Assembly (NCBI RefSeq): GCF_001995215.1
Contig: NZ_MUXN01000015.1
Coordinates: 166,701 to 230,700 of the forward strand
Length of the DNA stretch: 64,000 nt
Source of the DNA: Amycolatopsis azurea DSM 43854
GTDB taxonomy: Bacteria; Actinomycetota; Actinomycetes; Mycobacteriales; Pseudonocardiaceae
Reading direction: 5' to 3'
The position numbers were made by a program, and so were the translations under genes. Positions 50,758 to 62,170 of this stretch are shown one piece after another (within the stretch, counting starts at the first letter, position 1; every line of letters starts with the position of its first letter). The notes beneath the pieces are model-generated. The model did not search any database and had not been told where the DNA came from. It saw nothing but the letters and a program-made list of their open reading frames with translations.

Positions 50758-51017
50758 ACGAATGTCTGATCGATGTAGCACCAGCGCCAGGACTCCCCTG
50801 GCTCGAACGAGCGCACGATCGGGTGCCCGATGGCGTGTGCGTGCTTGCCCGCGTGCTTCATCGGCGACGAGTCGCAGCAGCCGACGTGTCCACAGGTCAA
50901 GCACAGCCGCAAGTGCAGCCATGGCGTGCCGGCGGCCAGGCACTCCTCACAACCCTGCGGGGTTCGCGGCACAACGTGCCGGATGAACCCGAGATGCCGG
51001 TCGACGAGGTCGGTCAT
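50754..51017 (-). CDS. UBP-type zinc finger protein
   Basis: An 87-residue protein composed almost entirely of a ZnF-UBP: CEECLAAGTPWLHLRLCLTC, GHVGCCDSS, KHAHAIGHPIVRSFEPGE and WCYIDQTFV. The Cys/His ligands are complete. In eukaryotes this fold binds ubiquitin C termini. Bacterial versions are common in actinobacteria and of unknown role. It sits between thioredoxin and the redox fusion gene with ATGA overlaps on both sides. Confidence 0.9.
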   Translation of the reverse strand: MTDLVDRHLGFIRHVVPRTPQGCEECLAAGTPWLHLRLCLTCGHVGCCDSSPMKHAGKHAHAIGHPIVRSFEPGESWRWCYIDQTFV

Positions 51018-51412
51018 CGCACGTCACTTCCCTGATCCGCTTTGGCTTTCTGGGTGTTCTCCGGCCGTGCCAGCGCTTGGTCGAGCCACTCGCGAAGCAC
51101 GTTCACGGGCGCGGCGCCCGGTTGCCGCGCGACGACCTCGCCACCGCGCAGCACCATGAGCGTCGGCACGGCCTTCACGTCGAACCGCTGGGCCAGCCCG
51201 GGTGCCTTGTCCACGTCGACCTTCACGAGCTTCACCTTTCCGGCCCGCTCCCGCGCCAGCTGGGCCAGCGCGGGGCTGACCTGTCGGCAGGGTCCGCACC
51301 AGGCGGCCCAGAGGTCGACCAGCACCGGCATCGTCGCCCGCTCCGCGACTTCCGCGAAGTCGGTCTCGCCTGCGTCGACGATCCAGGGCAGCGGCTCATG
51401 GCAGTGCCGCAC
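51014..51412 (-). CDS. Thioredoxin, Trx2 type (frameshifted N terminus)
   Basis: A 132-residue thioredoxin with the active site WAAWCGPCRQVSP, the cis-Pro segment KAVPTLMVLRGG, and a normal C-terminal helix. The N-terminal zinc-ribbon expected for Trx2/TrxC is encoded just upstream in another frame (51406-51489). One missing base between 51406 and 51405 separates the two. Translation could restart at the GTG at 51412 (then RHCHEPLPW), giving a thioredoxin lacking the first Cys pair. It is coupled by ATGA to the UBP finger gene. Confidence 0.85.
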   Translation of the reverse strand: MRHCHEPLPWIVDAGETDFAEVAERATMPVLVDLWAAWCGPCRQVSPALAQLARERAGKVKLVKVDVDKAPGLAQRFDVKAVPTLMVLRGGEVVARQPGAAPVNVLREWLDQALARPENTQKAKADQGSDVR

Positions 51413-51485
51413 TTCGGTTTGCCCGCGGCGGCCGCCGGGACCCGGTTCTTGTGGCCGCAGTGTTCACAGACGACCGTGTCGGTGC

Positions 51486-51489
<4 letters not shown>
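51406..51489 (-). pseudogene. Zinc-ribbon N terminus of Trx2, separated by frameshift
   Basis: The ATG at 51489 overlaps the clpB stop and encodes STDTVVCEHCGHKNRVPAAA followed by GKPKCG, the first part of the Trx2 zinc ribbon. Inserting one base in the string GGCACTGC (to GGCAACTGC) restores CGNCHEPLPWIV in frame with the thioredoxin body. This looks like a real single-base deletion or a sequencing error in a homopolymer-free spot. Confidence 0.8.
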
Positions 51490-54106
<2,617 letters not shown>

Positions 54107-54116
<10 letters not shown>

Positions 54117-54403
54117 CGCCGGTGGCTCCTGACTTGGGCTTCGAGGACGTCGATGCGGTCCAGCAGGTCGAGCACGAGCCCGATGGACGCGTAGTTGAGG
54201 CAAAGGCCCGCGCGCAGGCGCTGGACACGCGCGAGGGTGTCGACGGCGGACGGCGCGAACCACAGCCGCCCGCTCGCGTCGGTGGTGCCGTCCACCAGGC
54301 TCAGCGCGACGAACCGGCGGATCAGCTCCGGGTGCAGCCCGCTTCGCGCGGCCACCGTGTCGAGGCTGAGCCGGACGGGACGGGTGAGCAGGTACTCGGC
54401 CAT
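54107..54403 (-). CDS. CbpM-like chaperone modulator
   Basis: A 98-residue protein matching CbpM/MerR-like modulators of DnaJ-type co-chaperones: RLSLDTVAARSGLHPELIRR, then LWFAPSAVDTLARVQRLRAG, then ASIGLVLDLLDRIDVLEAQV. In E. coli CbpM binds the J domain of CbpA and blocks it. Here it is encoded directly after a CbpA-like DnaJ (overlapping stop and start at 54403), so the same pairing is expected. Confidence 0.87.
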
Positions 54404-55326
54404 CAGGTCCTCCTCGGGTCGAAATCGGAGACCGCGGCGAGCTCTTCGAAGAGCTCGCGCTCCCGTTTGCCGAGCTTCTTCGGCACCATCACGCGCACCT
54501 CGGCGTAGAGATCACCCGGCTCGCCCTTGGGGTTGGGCATGCCCTCACCGCGCAGCCGCAGCCGCCGCCCGGTCGACGAGCCGGGCACGACCCGCACCTT
54601 CACCTCACCGCCGGGGGTCAGCACGGGAACCGTCGCGCCGAGCGCCGCCTCCCAGGGCGACACCGGCAGTTCGACCGTGATGTCGCGCCCGGACAGGCGG
54701 TAGCGACGATCCGGTTTGATCCGCACCACGAGGTAGAGATCACCGGGCGCGGCGTTCCCGGACGCCCTGCCGCCCTGGCCCGCGAGCCGGATGCGCTGCC
54801 CGTCGAGCACACCGGCCGGGATGTCGACGTCGTAGCCGCGCTCGCCCGCGACGCTCAAGTGCCTTCGCCCGCCCCGGTAGGCCTCCTCGACGGTCAGTTC
54901 GAGCTCGGCCTCCTGGTCGGCGCCGGCGATCGGGCCGCCGCCGGAGCCCCGGTCACGGAAGAACCCGCCCAGCAGATCCTCGATGTCGATGCCTTCGAAA
55001 CCCTCGAATCCGCCGGCGAAGCCCGGATCCGCCTGTGCGTAGCGGACGCGGCCGCCACCCCGGCCGGCGTCACCGGCGTACACCCGCTCGCCGAAGTCGT
55101 CGGGCACGCGGCGGAAGTCCGCGCCGAACCGGTCGTACTTCTTGCGCTGCTCCGGGTCGGACAGCACCTGGTAGGCCTCGCTGATCTCCTTGAAGCGCTC
55201 TTCCGCGGCCGGGTCCGAGTTCACGTCGGGGTGATGCTGCCGCGCCAGTTTCCGGTACGCGCGCTGGATTTCGTCGGCGCTCGCGGTCTTGGCGACACCG
55301 AGGGCCTGGTAGAAATCGTTCGCCAC
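54403..55326 (-). CDS. Class B DnaJ (CbpA-like) co-chaperone
   Basis: A 307-residue protein with a J domain (about 1-70, HHPDVN containing the HPD motif). A Gly/Phe-rich linker (FAGGFEGFEGIDIEDLLGGF) and two C-terminal beta domains (GVLDGQRIRLAGQGG, then RLRLRGEGMPNPKGEPGDLY) follow. The Cys-rich zinc domain of classical DnaJ is absent, so this is the CbpA type. It stimulates DnaK ATPase. The gene lies 6 bases after grpE. Confidence 0.93.
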   Translation of the reverse strand: MANDFYQALGVAKTASADEIQRAYRKLARQHHPDVNSDPAAEERFKEISEAYQVLSDPEQRKKYDRFGADFRRVPDDFGERVYAGDAGRGGGRVRYAQADPGFAGGFEGFEGIDIEDLLGGFFRDRGSGGGPIAGADQEAELELTVEEAYRGGRRHLSVAGERGYDVDIPAGVLDGQRIRLAGQGGRASGNAAPGDLYLVVRIKPDRRYRLSGRDITVELPVSPWEAALGATVPVLTPGGEVKVRVVPGSSTGRRLRLRGEGMPNPKGEPGDLYAEVRVMVPKKLGKRERELFEELAAVSDFDPRRT

Positions 55327-55332
55327 CGGTCA

Positions 55333-55860
55333 TCACCCCTGGGACTTGGACACCGTCACGGCCGTCGGCCGCAACTGGTGCCGGTCGGTCCCGTAGCCGG
55401 GGCGCACCACGCCGGTCACGGTGTTCGGTTCGGTGGCCGGGTCCTCGACGACGGCGACGACCTCGTGCCTGTTCGGGTCGAACCGAACCCCGGTTTCCTC
55501 GTCACGCGGATACCCGAACTCGGCGAGCAGCCGGACGGCTTGATCCCGGATCGCGTGGACGCCCTGCACAATGGCCGACGGATCCGACTCCGCGTGCGCG
55601 AGCGCCAGCTCGAGGTTGTCCAGCACCGGAAGCCAGGCCGCCGCGACCCGCGCCCGCTCGGCTTCGGTCTCCCGCCGCAGATCCGTGACATGGCGCTTGC
55701 GGATGTTCTCGAGGTCGGCCACGGCGCGCCGCCACCGATCCTCGAGCTCGGCGAGCTTCTCGTCCGCCCCGGTCTCCGGTGCCGGCGTCTCCTGGGGGCC
55801 GGACACCGTGCCGGGCTCGGCGGGGTTCTCCTGCTCCTCCGCCTTTCCTGTGGTGGCCAT
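55333..55860 (-). CDS. grpE: GrpE nucleotide-exchange factor
   Basis: A 175-residue GrpE with an acidic N terminus, a long helix (ELEDRWRRAVADLENIRKRH) and the C-terminal beta wing (NRHEVVAVVEDPATEPNTVT, then VVRPGYGTDRHQLRPTAVTV). It releases ADP from DnaK. It follows dnaK by 9 bases, the classic order, and precedes the CbpA-like gene. Confidence 0.95.
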   Translation of the reverse strand: MATTGKAEEQENPAEPGTVSGPQETPAPETGADEKLAELEDRWRRAVADLENIRKRHVTDLRRETEAERARVAAAWLPVLDNLELALAHAESDPSAIVQGVHAIRDQAVRLLAEFGYPRDEETGVRFDPNRHEVVAVVEDPATEPNTVTGVVRPGYGTDRHQLRPTAVTVSKSQG

Positions 55861-55869
55861 CGATCCGCC

Positions 55870-57738
55870 TCACGCCCGGTCGAAATCCGCGTCGATCACG
55901 TCGTCCTCGTCGGCTGTTTGCCGTGGACCGCCATCGCCGTTGCCGCCGCCACTCCCCCGGGGCGCGCCGAGCCCGGCCAGCACCTGCTGCAGTTCCGAGG
56001 TCAGCGACCGCACTCGGTCCAGGGGCGCGGCGTCCTTCACGGCCTCACGCGCCTCTTGGACGAGCATCTCCGCCCGTGCCTTCTCATGCGGCGGGGTGGT
56101 GTCCGTGATGGCGCGTTCTACCTGGTAGGCGGCCGAGTCGAGCAGGTTGCGCGCGTCGATCTCCTCGCGCAGCCGCTGGTCCTCGGACCGGTTGCGTTCG
56201 GCCTCGGCGACCATGCGGTCGACCTCCGCCTGGTCGAGGTTCGAGCTCTCGCTGATCGTGATGCCCTGCTGCGCGCCGGTGTCCTTGTCCTTCGCGGTGA
56301 CATCCAGGATGCCGTTGGCGTCGACGTCGAAGGTGACCTCGATCTGGGGCTCGCCCCGCGGTGCCGGCCGGATGTCGGTGAGCTGGAAGCGGCCGAGCAC
56401 CCGGTTGTCGGCGGCCCGTTCCCGCTCGCCCTGGAGCACCACGACGTCGACCGCAGGCTGGTTGTCCTCCGCGGTGGAGAACACCTCTGTCCGCCGCGCC
56501 GGGATCGTCGTGTTGCGCTCGACGATCTTCGTCATCACGCCACCGCGGGTTTCCACGCCGAGGGACAGCGGGGTGACGTCGAGCAGCAGGACGTCCTTGA
56601 CCTCGCCCTTGAGCACACCCGCCTGCACGGCCGCGCCGAGTGCGACGACCTCGTCCGGGTTGACGCTCATGTTCGGGTCCTTGCCCCCGGTCAGCCTGCG
56701 GACCAGGCTCTGCACGGCCGGGATCCGGGTCGACCCGCCGACCAGGATGACCTCGTCGATGTCGTTCGCGGTCACCTTCGCGTCGGCCATCGCCTGCTGG
56801 ACCGGGCCGAGGCACCGCTCGACGAGGTCCGCGGTGATCTGCTCGAACACCGAACGCATCAAAGTGGTCGTGAGGTGTTTCGGACCGTCCTTGTCCGCGG
56901 TGATGAACGGCAGGCTCACGCTGGTCTGGCTGACCGAGCTCAGCTCGACCTTCGCCTTCTCCGCGGCTTCGAAAAGCCGTTGCAGCGCCTGCGGATCCGA
57001 CCGCAGGTCGATGCCGTTGTCCTGCTGGAACTGGTCGGCGAGGTGGTCCACGATCCGGCGGTCGAAGTCGTCGCCGCCGAGGTGGGTGTCCCCGGCGGTC
57101 GACCTGACCTCGACCACGCCGTCACCGACATCGAGCAGGCTCACGTCGAAGGTGCCGCCGCCGAGGTCGAACACCAGGACCGTCTCGTGGGCCTTCGAGT
57201 CGAGCCCGTAGGCGAGCGCGGCGGCGGTGGGCTCGTTGATGATGCGCAGGACCTCGAGGCCGGCGATCTTGCCGGCGTCCTTGGTGGCCTGCCGCTGGGC
57301 GTCGTTGAAGTACGCCGGCACCGTGATGACGGCCTCGGTCACCCGCTCGCCGAGGAACTTGCCCGCGTCGTCGGCGAGCTTGCGCAGGACCTGCGCGCTG
57401 ATCTCCTCGGGTGAGTGGAGCTTGTCGCGGATCTTGAACCGGACGACGCCGCCCGGCCCGTCGACGACGTCGAAACCGACCGCCTTGGCCTCGTCACCGA
57501 TTTCGTCGAACTTCCGGCCGATGAACCTCTTCGCCGAGTAGATCGTGCCCTTGGGGTTGAGGATCGCCTGCCTGCGGGCGAGCTGGCCGACCAGCCGCTC
57601 CCCGGTTTCGGTGAACGCGACCACCGACGGGGTGGTGCGAGCGCCCTCGGAGTTGGCGATGACCGTGGGCTCCCCGCCTTCCCAGACGGCGATCACCGAG
57701 TTGGTCGTCCCCAGGTCGATACCGACCGCCTTGGCCAT
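55870..57738 (-). CDS. dnaK: DnaK (Hsp70) chaperone
   Basis: A 622-residue Hsp70. The nucleotide-binding domain opens KAVGIDLGTTNSVIAVWEGG. It contains VPAYFNDAQRQATKDAG, the phosphate motif VFDLGGGTFDVSLLDVG, and ILVGGSTRIPAVQSLV. The substrate domain follows (DVTPLSLGVETRGGVMTKIV), and the tail ends DEDDVIDADF. The ATG at 57738 overlaps the stop of the GS17M-type gene (ATGA), so a GTG one codon earlier is less likely. The locus also carries ClpB, CbpA and CbpM and lacks HspR, so it is probably not the main housekeeping copy. Confidence 0.97.
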   Translation of the reverse strand: MAKAVGIDLGTTNSVIAVWEGGEPTVIANSEGARTTPSVVAFTETGERLVGQLARRQAILNPKGTIYSAKRFIGRKFDEIGDEAKAVGFDVVDGPGGVVRFKIRDKLHSPEEISAQVLRKLADDAGKFLGERVTEAVITVPAYFNDAQRQATKDAGKIAGLEVLRIINEPTAAALAYGLDSKAHETVLVFDLGGGTFDVSLLDVGDGVVEVRSTAGDTHLGGDDFDRRIVDHLADQFQQDNGIDLRSDPQALQRLFEAAEKAKVELSSVSQTSVSLPFITADKDGPKHLTTTLMRSVFEQITADLVERCLGPVQQAMADAKVTANDIDEVILVGGSTRIPAVQSLVRRLTGGKDPNMSVNPDEVVALGAAVQAGVLKGEVKDVLLLDVTPLSLGVETRGGVMTKIVERNTTIPARRTEVFSTAEDNQPAVDVVVLQGERERAADNRVLGRFQLTDIRPAPRGEPQIEVTFDVDANGILDVTAKDKDTGAQQGITISESSNLDQAEVDRMVAEAERNRSEDQRLREEIDARNLLDSAAYQVERAITDTTPPHEKARAEMLVQEAREAVKDAAPLDRVRSLTSELQQVLAGLGAPRGSGGGNGDGGPRQTADEDDVIDADFDRA

Positions 57739-58256
57739 CACGCATCTCCCGTCATCTTCGCGAGCAGGTTCTTGGCTTCACCGGCCACCTCTTCGTCGGC
57801 GACGACCTCGTAGCGGGTGGGCGTCATCGCCCGGACCGAGGCGAAGTCACGGCGGCCGCCCTGAAGCGCGTGCATGACCAGACCGAAGATCGCGCCGATC
57901 ACCGCGCCGAACACGAGGCCGTAAACGGCCAGTGTGAAGGCCGCCAGCAAGGGCGTGAACCAGTTGAAGATCCCGAACAGCCAGCCGATCAGCAGCCCGG
58001 TGAGCGCGCCGGAACCGGCTCCGCGCAGCGCCGCGCCGCCGTAGTTCAGGCGTCCGACGACCTGCTCGACCAGCTTGACGTCCGAGCCGATGATGGCGAC
58101 CCGCTCGACCGGGAAGCCGTTGTCCGACAGATAGTCGACGGCACGTTCGGCTTCGCTGTAGTTTGCGTAGGACGCGATCGGGCGGCGCTGGTCCGAAGTG
58201 CTGGGATCCGTCGAGTGACGCGGTGATGGCGCCTTGGCGCCGTGCTGCGTGCTCAT
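57738..58256 (-). CDS. General stress protein 17M-type (GS17M/YflT domain)
   Basis: A 172-residue protein with an N-terminal GS17M domain (IASYANYSEAERAVDYLSDN, then GFPVERVAIIGSDVKLVEQV) and two Gly-rich membrane helices (ALTGLLIGWLFGIFNWF, then AVYGLVFGAVIGAIFGLVMH). In Bacillus the YflT/GS17M family is part of the general stress regulon. It is coupled to DnaK by ATGA and lies 10 bases after the Hsp20 gene. Confidence 0.85.
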   Translation of the reverse strand: MSTQHGAKAPSPRHSTDPSTSDQRRPIASYANYSEAERAVDYLSDNGFPVERVAIIGSDVKLVEQVVGRLNYGGAALRGAGSGALTGLLIGWLFGIFNWFTPLLAAFTLAVYGLVFGAVIGAIFGLVMHALQGGRRDFASVRAMTPTRYEVVADEEVAGEAKNLLAKMTGDA

Positions 58257-58266
58257 CGTCCGACTC

Positions 58267-58731
58267 CTAGACGTTGGCGGATTCTTCTCGGGAAGCTTTT
58301 TCGGCGATCCGGGGCTTTTCCGCCGTCTCGGAACCACCACTGATTTCGACCTTGCGGGGCTTGCTGGCTTCGGCGACCGGGATGTCGAGCGTGAGCACGC
58401 CGCGGTCGAACTCCGCGGCCAGCCGTGTGCTGTCCAGGTTGTCGCCGAGGAAGAACTGACGGCTGAACTCTCCTTGCGGCCGTTCGTCGACCAGCAGTTC
58501 GTCACCTTCACGGCGGAGCGGGGCGCGGCGGGCGTGCACGGTGACCACGTTGCGTTCCACCGTCAGGTCCACATCGCCGGAGCCCACTCCCGGCAGATCC
58601 AGGGCGACGACGAACCGGTCGTCGCGGCGGAAGGCCTCCATCGGCATCGCCCGCGGGCCGCGCGCGCCGGTCAAGGCCTGCTCGGTCAACCGTTCGAGAT
58701 CGCGGAACGGGTCGAAACGCATCAGTGTCAT
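58267..58731 (-). CDS. Hsp20/alpha-crystallin small heat-shock protein
   Basis: A 154-residue Hsp20 that begins MTLMRFDPFRDLERLTEQAL. The alpha-crystallin core (DRFVVALDLPGVGSGDVDLT, then GVLTLDIPVAEASKPRKVEI) is complete, with a charged tail. AGGAGAG precedes the ATG. It is the first gene of the long minus-strand unit and the closest to the 220-base divergent promoter region. It is paralogous to Hsp18 at 42189. Confidence 0.93.
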   Translation of the reverse strand: MTLMRFDPFRDLERLTEQALTGARGPRAMPMEAFRRDDRFVVALDLPGVGSGDVDLTVERNVVTVHARRAPLRREGDELLVDERPQGEFSRQFFLGDNLDSTRLAAEFDRGVLTLDIPVAEASKPRKVEISGGSETAEKPRIAEKASREESANV

Positions 58732-58954
58732 GACTCTCCTCATTCCTCGTCCGGGTGCTTGTCGCGAAGAGACCGACCACGCCGGAAAGGTCGCGAGACC
58801 TGCGGTAGCGGTGATCTCTCGACATGACCCCACAGTGGCAAGGACGGCGGTGCCCGCGCGTGCGCCTGGCAGGTCGAATTTCGCGCCCCCGATCGACCCG
58901 GCAGAACAGGATCAATCGCTGTAGCGTTCTAGGTAGCCGATGGTCGGAGGTCCG
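58732..58954. other. Divergent promoter region of hsp20 operon and PucR gene
   Basis: This 220-base region must hold the promoter of the minus-strand chaperone series and that of the PucR gene. I find no HAIR (HspR) or CIRCE (HrcA) site and no GGGTA-type -10. One short inverted repeat, AGGTC-GCGA-GACCT at 58788-58801, and related GTCGCGA-type repeats are the only candidate elements. Confidence 0.4.
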
Positions 58955-60643
58955 ATGGCACCCGCGCAGGCGGGCGACGGAGCCCACGAATTTCCACAAA
59001 GGACGGATGACTGGTGGCGTGGCCGGCAGTCGACTCTGAGTGGGCTGTTCGCGGTCTCGACGATGATGATCGACGGCCGGAAAGCCGACGACATCCTCCG
59101 GCTGGCCGCCGCCTCGGTCTCGTCGTTGAGCAGTTGCGGTGCCAGGGCGGTGTACCTGTTCACCGCCGGCGGACTCCGCCGTCGTGACGACACGGAGCCG
59201 GACGCGGAGCTCGACCGGCAGGTCAGGTTCCTCGACGGCGTCAGCGGCCCGCTCGTCCTCCCCGATGGCGACTGGTGCTGGGGCTTCGCGCTGCGGGGAC
59301 CGGACGGCCTGCTGGGGTATCTGGTGGTGTACGCGGCGGTGGAGCCGTCCAGGGACGAGTTCTTCCTGCTCGAAGCACTCGGCCAGCAGACGGCGGGTGC
59401 CTTGGTGAACGCCTCGCTTCACCGACGGGAGCGCGAGCACGCGCTCGAACTGCAGGAGCTCAACGGCAGGCTGTCCGCCTCGGTCGCCCGGCTCGAGCAG
59501 CAGACGCGCGTGCACGAGATGCTCAGCGACCTCTCCGTGTCGAGTGCGGGCGAGCCCGGCATCGCCCACGCGGTGCACCGGTTGACGTCGTTGCCGGTCG
59601 CGATCGAGGACCGGTTCGGCAACCTGCGGGCCTGGGCCGGGCCTGGCAAGCCCGATCCGTACCCGAAGCCCCAGGCCCCCCGGCGCGGGGAACTGCTCAG
59701 GCGGGCCGCGGCGGTTCCGCACCCGGTCCGTGAGAGGGATCGGGTGCTCTCGCTGGTCAAACCGCGGCACGAGGTGCTCGCTGTGGTGGCTCTCGTGGAC
59801 CCGCGCCACACCGTGGGCACCCACGAGATGTTCACCCTCGAATACGCGACGACGGTGCTGGCCTTGGAGCTGTCCCACATGCGCAATCTCGCCGAAGTCG
59901 AGTTGCGTCTGCACCGCGACCTGGTCGATGACCTGATCACCGGCACCGACGACGAGAGTGCCTACGCGCGCGCCGACGTGCTCGGGCACGACCTGCGTGG
60001 TGCGCATTGCGTGATCGTCGTCCGCTGGGATGGAGTGCAGACCGATGACGCCGTCGCCGAGGCCGTGGGCCGAGCGGCCGCATCGCTCCAGCTGAGCTCG
60101 ATCGTCTCGCGGCACTCGGGTCTGGTGGTGCTCCTCGTCAGCGGGTGCCCGGAAGCGGACGTGCTGTACCGCCTGCTTTCGGAGAACCTCGGTGGCGCGG
60201 GTGCGGCCGGGATCGGTGGCCGCTGCGACCGCCCCGGTGACTTTCCGAGGTCCTACTCGGAAGCGATACGGGCGTTGGACATCCGCCGGAAATCGAGGTC
60301 GCCCGATGGTGCGACGACCTTCGACCAACTGGGCCTCTACCGCATTCTGGACAACGGGGGAAATCGCGACGAAATCGTGGCGTACGTGCGGGAATGGCTG
60401 GGCAAGCTGCTCGACTACGACGAGCACAAGAACACGGACCTGGTGCAGACGCTGTCGCAGTACCTCGAATGCGGCGGGCACTACGACGAGACCGCTGCCA
60501 CGCTGGTGATCCACCGCAGCACCCTGCGCTACCGGCTGGGCCGGATCCGGGAGATCACGGACCTGGACCTGAATGACGTCGACAGCAGGTTCAACCTGCA
60601 CGTGGCCACCAGAGCCTGGAAGGTGCTGGGAGGCTCGTTGTGA
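58955..60643 (+). CDS. PucR-type (CdaR-like) transcriptional regulator
   Basis: A 562-residue regulator. A GAF-like sensor is at about 25-155 (GGLRRRDDTEPDAELDRQVR, then LLGYLVVYAAVEPSRDEFFL). A central GGDEF-like fold follows, and the C-terminal helix-turn-helix is typical of PucR (YLECGGHYDETAATLVIHRS, then TLRYRLGRIREIT). The ATG at 58955 follows GGAGG, which favours it over an ATG at 58940. Such regulators often control catabolism of purines or sugars. The target is not apparent, though it is divergent from the chaperone operon. Confidence 0.9.
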   Translation: MAPAQAGDGAHEFPQRTDDWWRGRQSTLSGLFAVSTMMIDGRKADDILRLAAASVSSLSSCGARAVYLFTAGGLRRRDDTEPDAELDRQVRFLDGVSGPLVLPDGDWCWGFALRGPDGLLGYLVVYAAVEPSRDEFFLLEALGQQTAGALVNASLHRREREHALELQELNGRLSASVARLEQQTRVHEMLSDLSVSSAGEPGIAHAVHRLTSLPVAIEDRFGNLRAWAGPGKPDPYPKPQAPRRGELLRRAAAVPHPVRERDRVLSLVKPRHEVLAVVALVDPRHTVGTHEMFTLEYATTVLALELSHMRNLAEVELRLHRDLVDDLITGTDDESAYARADVLGHDLRGAHCVIVVRWDGVQTDDAVAEAVGRAAASLQLSSIVSRHSGLVVLLVSGCPEADVLYRLLSENLGGAGAAGIGGRCDRPGDFPRSYSEAIRALDIRRKSRSPDGATTFDQLGLYRILDNGGNRDEIVAYVREWLGKLLDYDEHKNTDLVQTLSQYLECGGHYDETAATLVIHRSTLRYRLGRIREITDLDLNDVDSRFNLHVATRAWKVLGGSL

Positions 60644-60695
60644 ACGGCGAGTGAGCAGCCCCTCGCCCCGGTTTCCAGCGCCCGTTCTCGAGACT

Positions 60696-60998
60696 TCAAG
60701 TCAGCTTCGACGCCAGCACATCGAGCTGCGCGATGTCGGGTGCCTTCGCGAACAGCTCGTCGGCCCTCGCCCCGAGTACCTGACCGACCTTGCCCTGCAG
60801 ATGGGCCGTGCGGCCGGCGGCGTCGGGAAAGAAGTCCACGATCGCGTAAGTCGTCGGTCCGAGCTTGACGGCGAACCAGGGGTAGGTGGCCGGCTCGTCC
60901 TCGACCAGCGAGCGACCGGCGTTGAGGAACTCCTCGACGTCGGCCTCCTTGCCCGGCCGCGCCTCCAGCGTCACCAGCAGTCCCACCGTGACCGACAT
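60696..60998 (-). CDS. Putative quinol monooxygenase (ABM domain)
   Basis: A 100-residue ferredoxin-like protein of the antibiotic biosynthesis monooxygenase family: VTVGLLVTLEARPGKEADVE, then TYPWFAVKLGPTTYAIVDFF. It normally forms dimers and may act on quinols without cofactor. It is convergent to the PucR gene and stands alone. Confidence 0.88.
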   Translation of the reverse strand: MSVTVGLLVTLEARPGKEADVEEFLNAGRSLVEDEPATYPWFAVKLGPTTYAIVDFFPDAAGRTAHLQGKVGQVLGARADELFAKAPDIAQLDVLASKLT

Positions 60999-61265
60999 GC
61001 CTGCCTCCTGCGGTTCGTTCGATCTCTGCGGAGGTCAGCATCGGGCAGTATGCGCGGGCGGCGCATCAGCCCGCCAGGCCCGGTATCGAGCGTAGTTGTC
61101 GACCTGTCAGGCCAGCCCTCAGCTGGCGGCTGCCTCCCCGGCGGTCCCCACGATCACCCAGCTCATCCACACTTTCGGACCCGGCAGTGTAAGCATCCGC
61201 TGACCATCCGGGGCACAGGTCGCGAACCCCCACTGCTGGAGCCATCTTCGGCTACGCTGCCGTTC

Positions 61266-61826
61266 GTGCCCGAACAGACATGGCCCGCCGATCCTGAGAC
61301 GACCGTCATCGAATACCGGACCGGCCGGTGGGCGTTCATCGGCGGGCTGGCCCTGCTCGTCGTCTTCGGGTTGGCCGCCGTCTTCCCGGACGTCGGGCAT
61401 CCGTCAGCTTCATCGAGAGCGAAGAACATCCCCCCGGCCGCCGCGTCACTTCTCTTCGGCGCGCTCGCGCTGGGCGGCCTGCTGGTCATGATCGGCTCCG
61501 TCCCCCGCATGCATCGCTTCGCCGTCGATCAACGGGGACTGTGGTGGCGAGCCGGTCGCAAATCCGATCTGATCGCATGGGAAGAGCTGCGTGCCGTACG
61601 CGGACGGGAACCGCGCCCGCCGGTCAAAGGCGCCCCGAACTCGAAACCCGTGCTGCCGGCCCTGGTGTTCACCCCCGCGGACGGTCGTTTCGCGACCCGC
61701 CACAGCATGCTGGTGAAGCCCCTGCCGGACGCCAACCCGGAAGTGGAGCTGAGACTGCCGAACTTCGCCACGGTCCGGCAGCTGACCCAGGAAATCACCA
61801 GAGTCCGGCCGGACCTGCTCCACTGA
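61266..61826 (+). CDS. Hypothetical membrane protein
   Basis: A 186-residue protein with two membrane helices near the N terminus (WAFIGGLALLVVFGLAAVFP and SLLFGALALGGLLVMIGSV) and a C-terminal beta-rich domain resembling a PH fold (MHRFAVDQRGLWWRAGRKSD, then LIAWEELRAVRGREPRPP). The GTG at 61266 is taken because similarity to other actinobacterial membrane proteins would start there. Function unknown. Confidence 0.68.
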   Translation: MPEQTWPADPETTVIEYRTGRWAFIGGLALLVVFGLAAVFPDVGHPSASSRAKNIPPAAASLLFGALALGGLLVMIGSVPRMHRFAVDQRGLWWRAGRKSDLIAWEELRAVRGREPRPPVKGAPNSKPVLPALVFTPADGRFATRHSMLVKPLPDANPEVELRLPNFATVRQLTQEITRVRPDLLH

Positions 61827-61962
61827 CGCCAGGTAGGCAGCACGGCCGCGATGTCGACGACCAGTCGGTTGCACCCTGGCAGCAGGGCAATACTGGTTCG
61901 GGTTGGTCGTCTGCCTTCGCCGACGTCGCGAAAGCCCCCGGCCAACGTGTGAGCGAGCGACC

Positions 61963-61984
61963 GAACACGCCACATTTGCCTTAC
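61963..61984. repeat. Short dispersed motif, copy 2
   Basis: Differs at one position from 1902-1923 (GAACACGCCACATTTGCCTT plus AC). The surrounding bases also keep CAAT and ATGC at matching distances. Confidence 0.55.
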
Positions 61985-62110
61985 TTCTCAATACATGCGG
62001 GAAGATCGATCGTCACCTGGGACAGTCCGAAGAGGACACGTTGTCGTCTCTGTGATCAGCCACTTTTCCTGTTTGGACAGTACCGATCGACCACACCGTC
62101 TACCCTTTCC

Positions 62111-62170
62111 GATCATCAAGTCGGTGCCGATGTTCCCCGATCCGATGACGGCGACTTTCGCTTTGCTCAC
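62111..62170 (-). pseudogene. Acetaldehyde dehydrogenase (acylating) N-terminal stub
   Basis: GTG then SKAKVAVIGSGNIGTDLMI is the NAD-binding N terminus of MhpF/HsaG-type acetaldehyde dehydrogenases. After 20 codons the sequence runs into unrelated residues (GKGRRCGR). The remaining 280 residues are missing. Confidence 0.7.

Noticed and set aside
54859..57414. An 851-codon plus-strand frame across dnaK, grpE and dnaJ
   Set aside because: It is antisense to three certain genes and shows only the Arg/Leu/Val-rich composition that high-GC third positions force on that frame.
58732..58954. HspR or CIRCE site before the chaperone operon
   Set aside because: Neither CTTGAGT-N7-ACTCAAG nor TTAGCACTC-N9-GAGTGCTAA is present.
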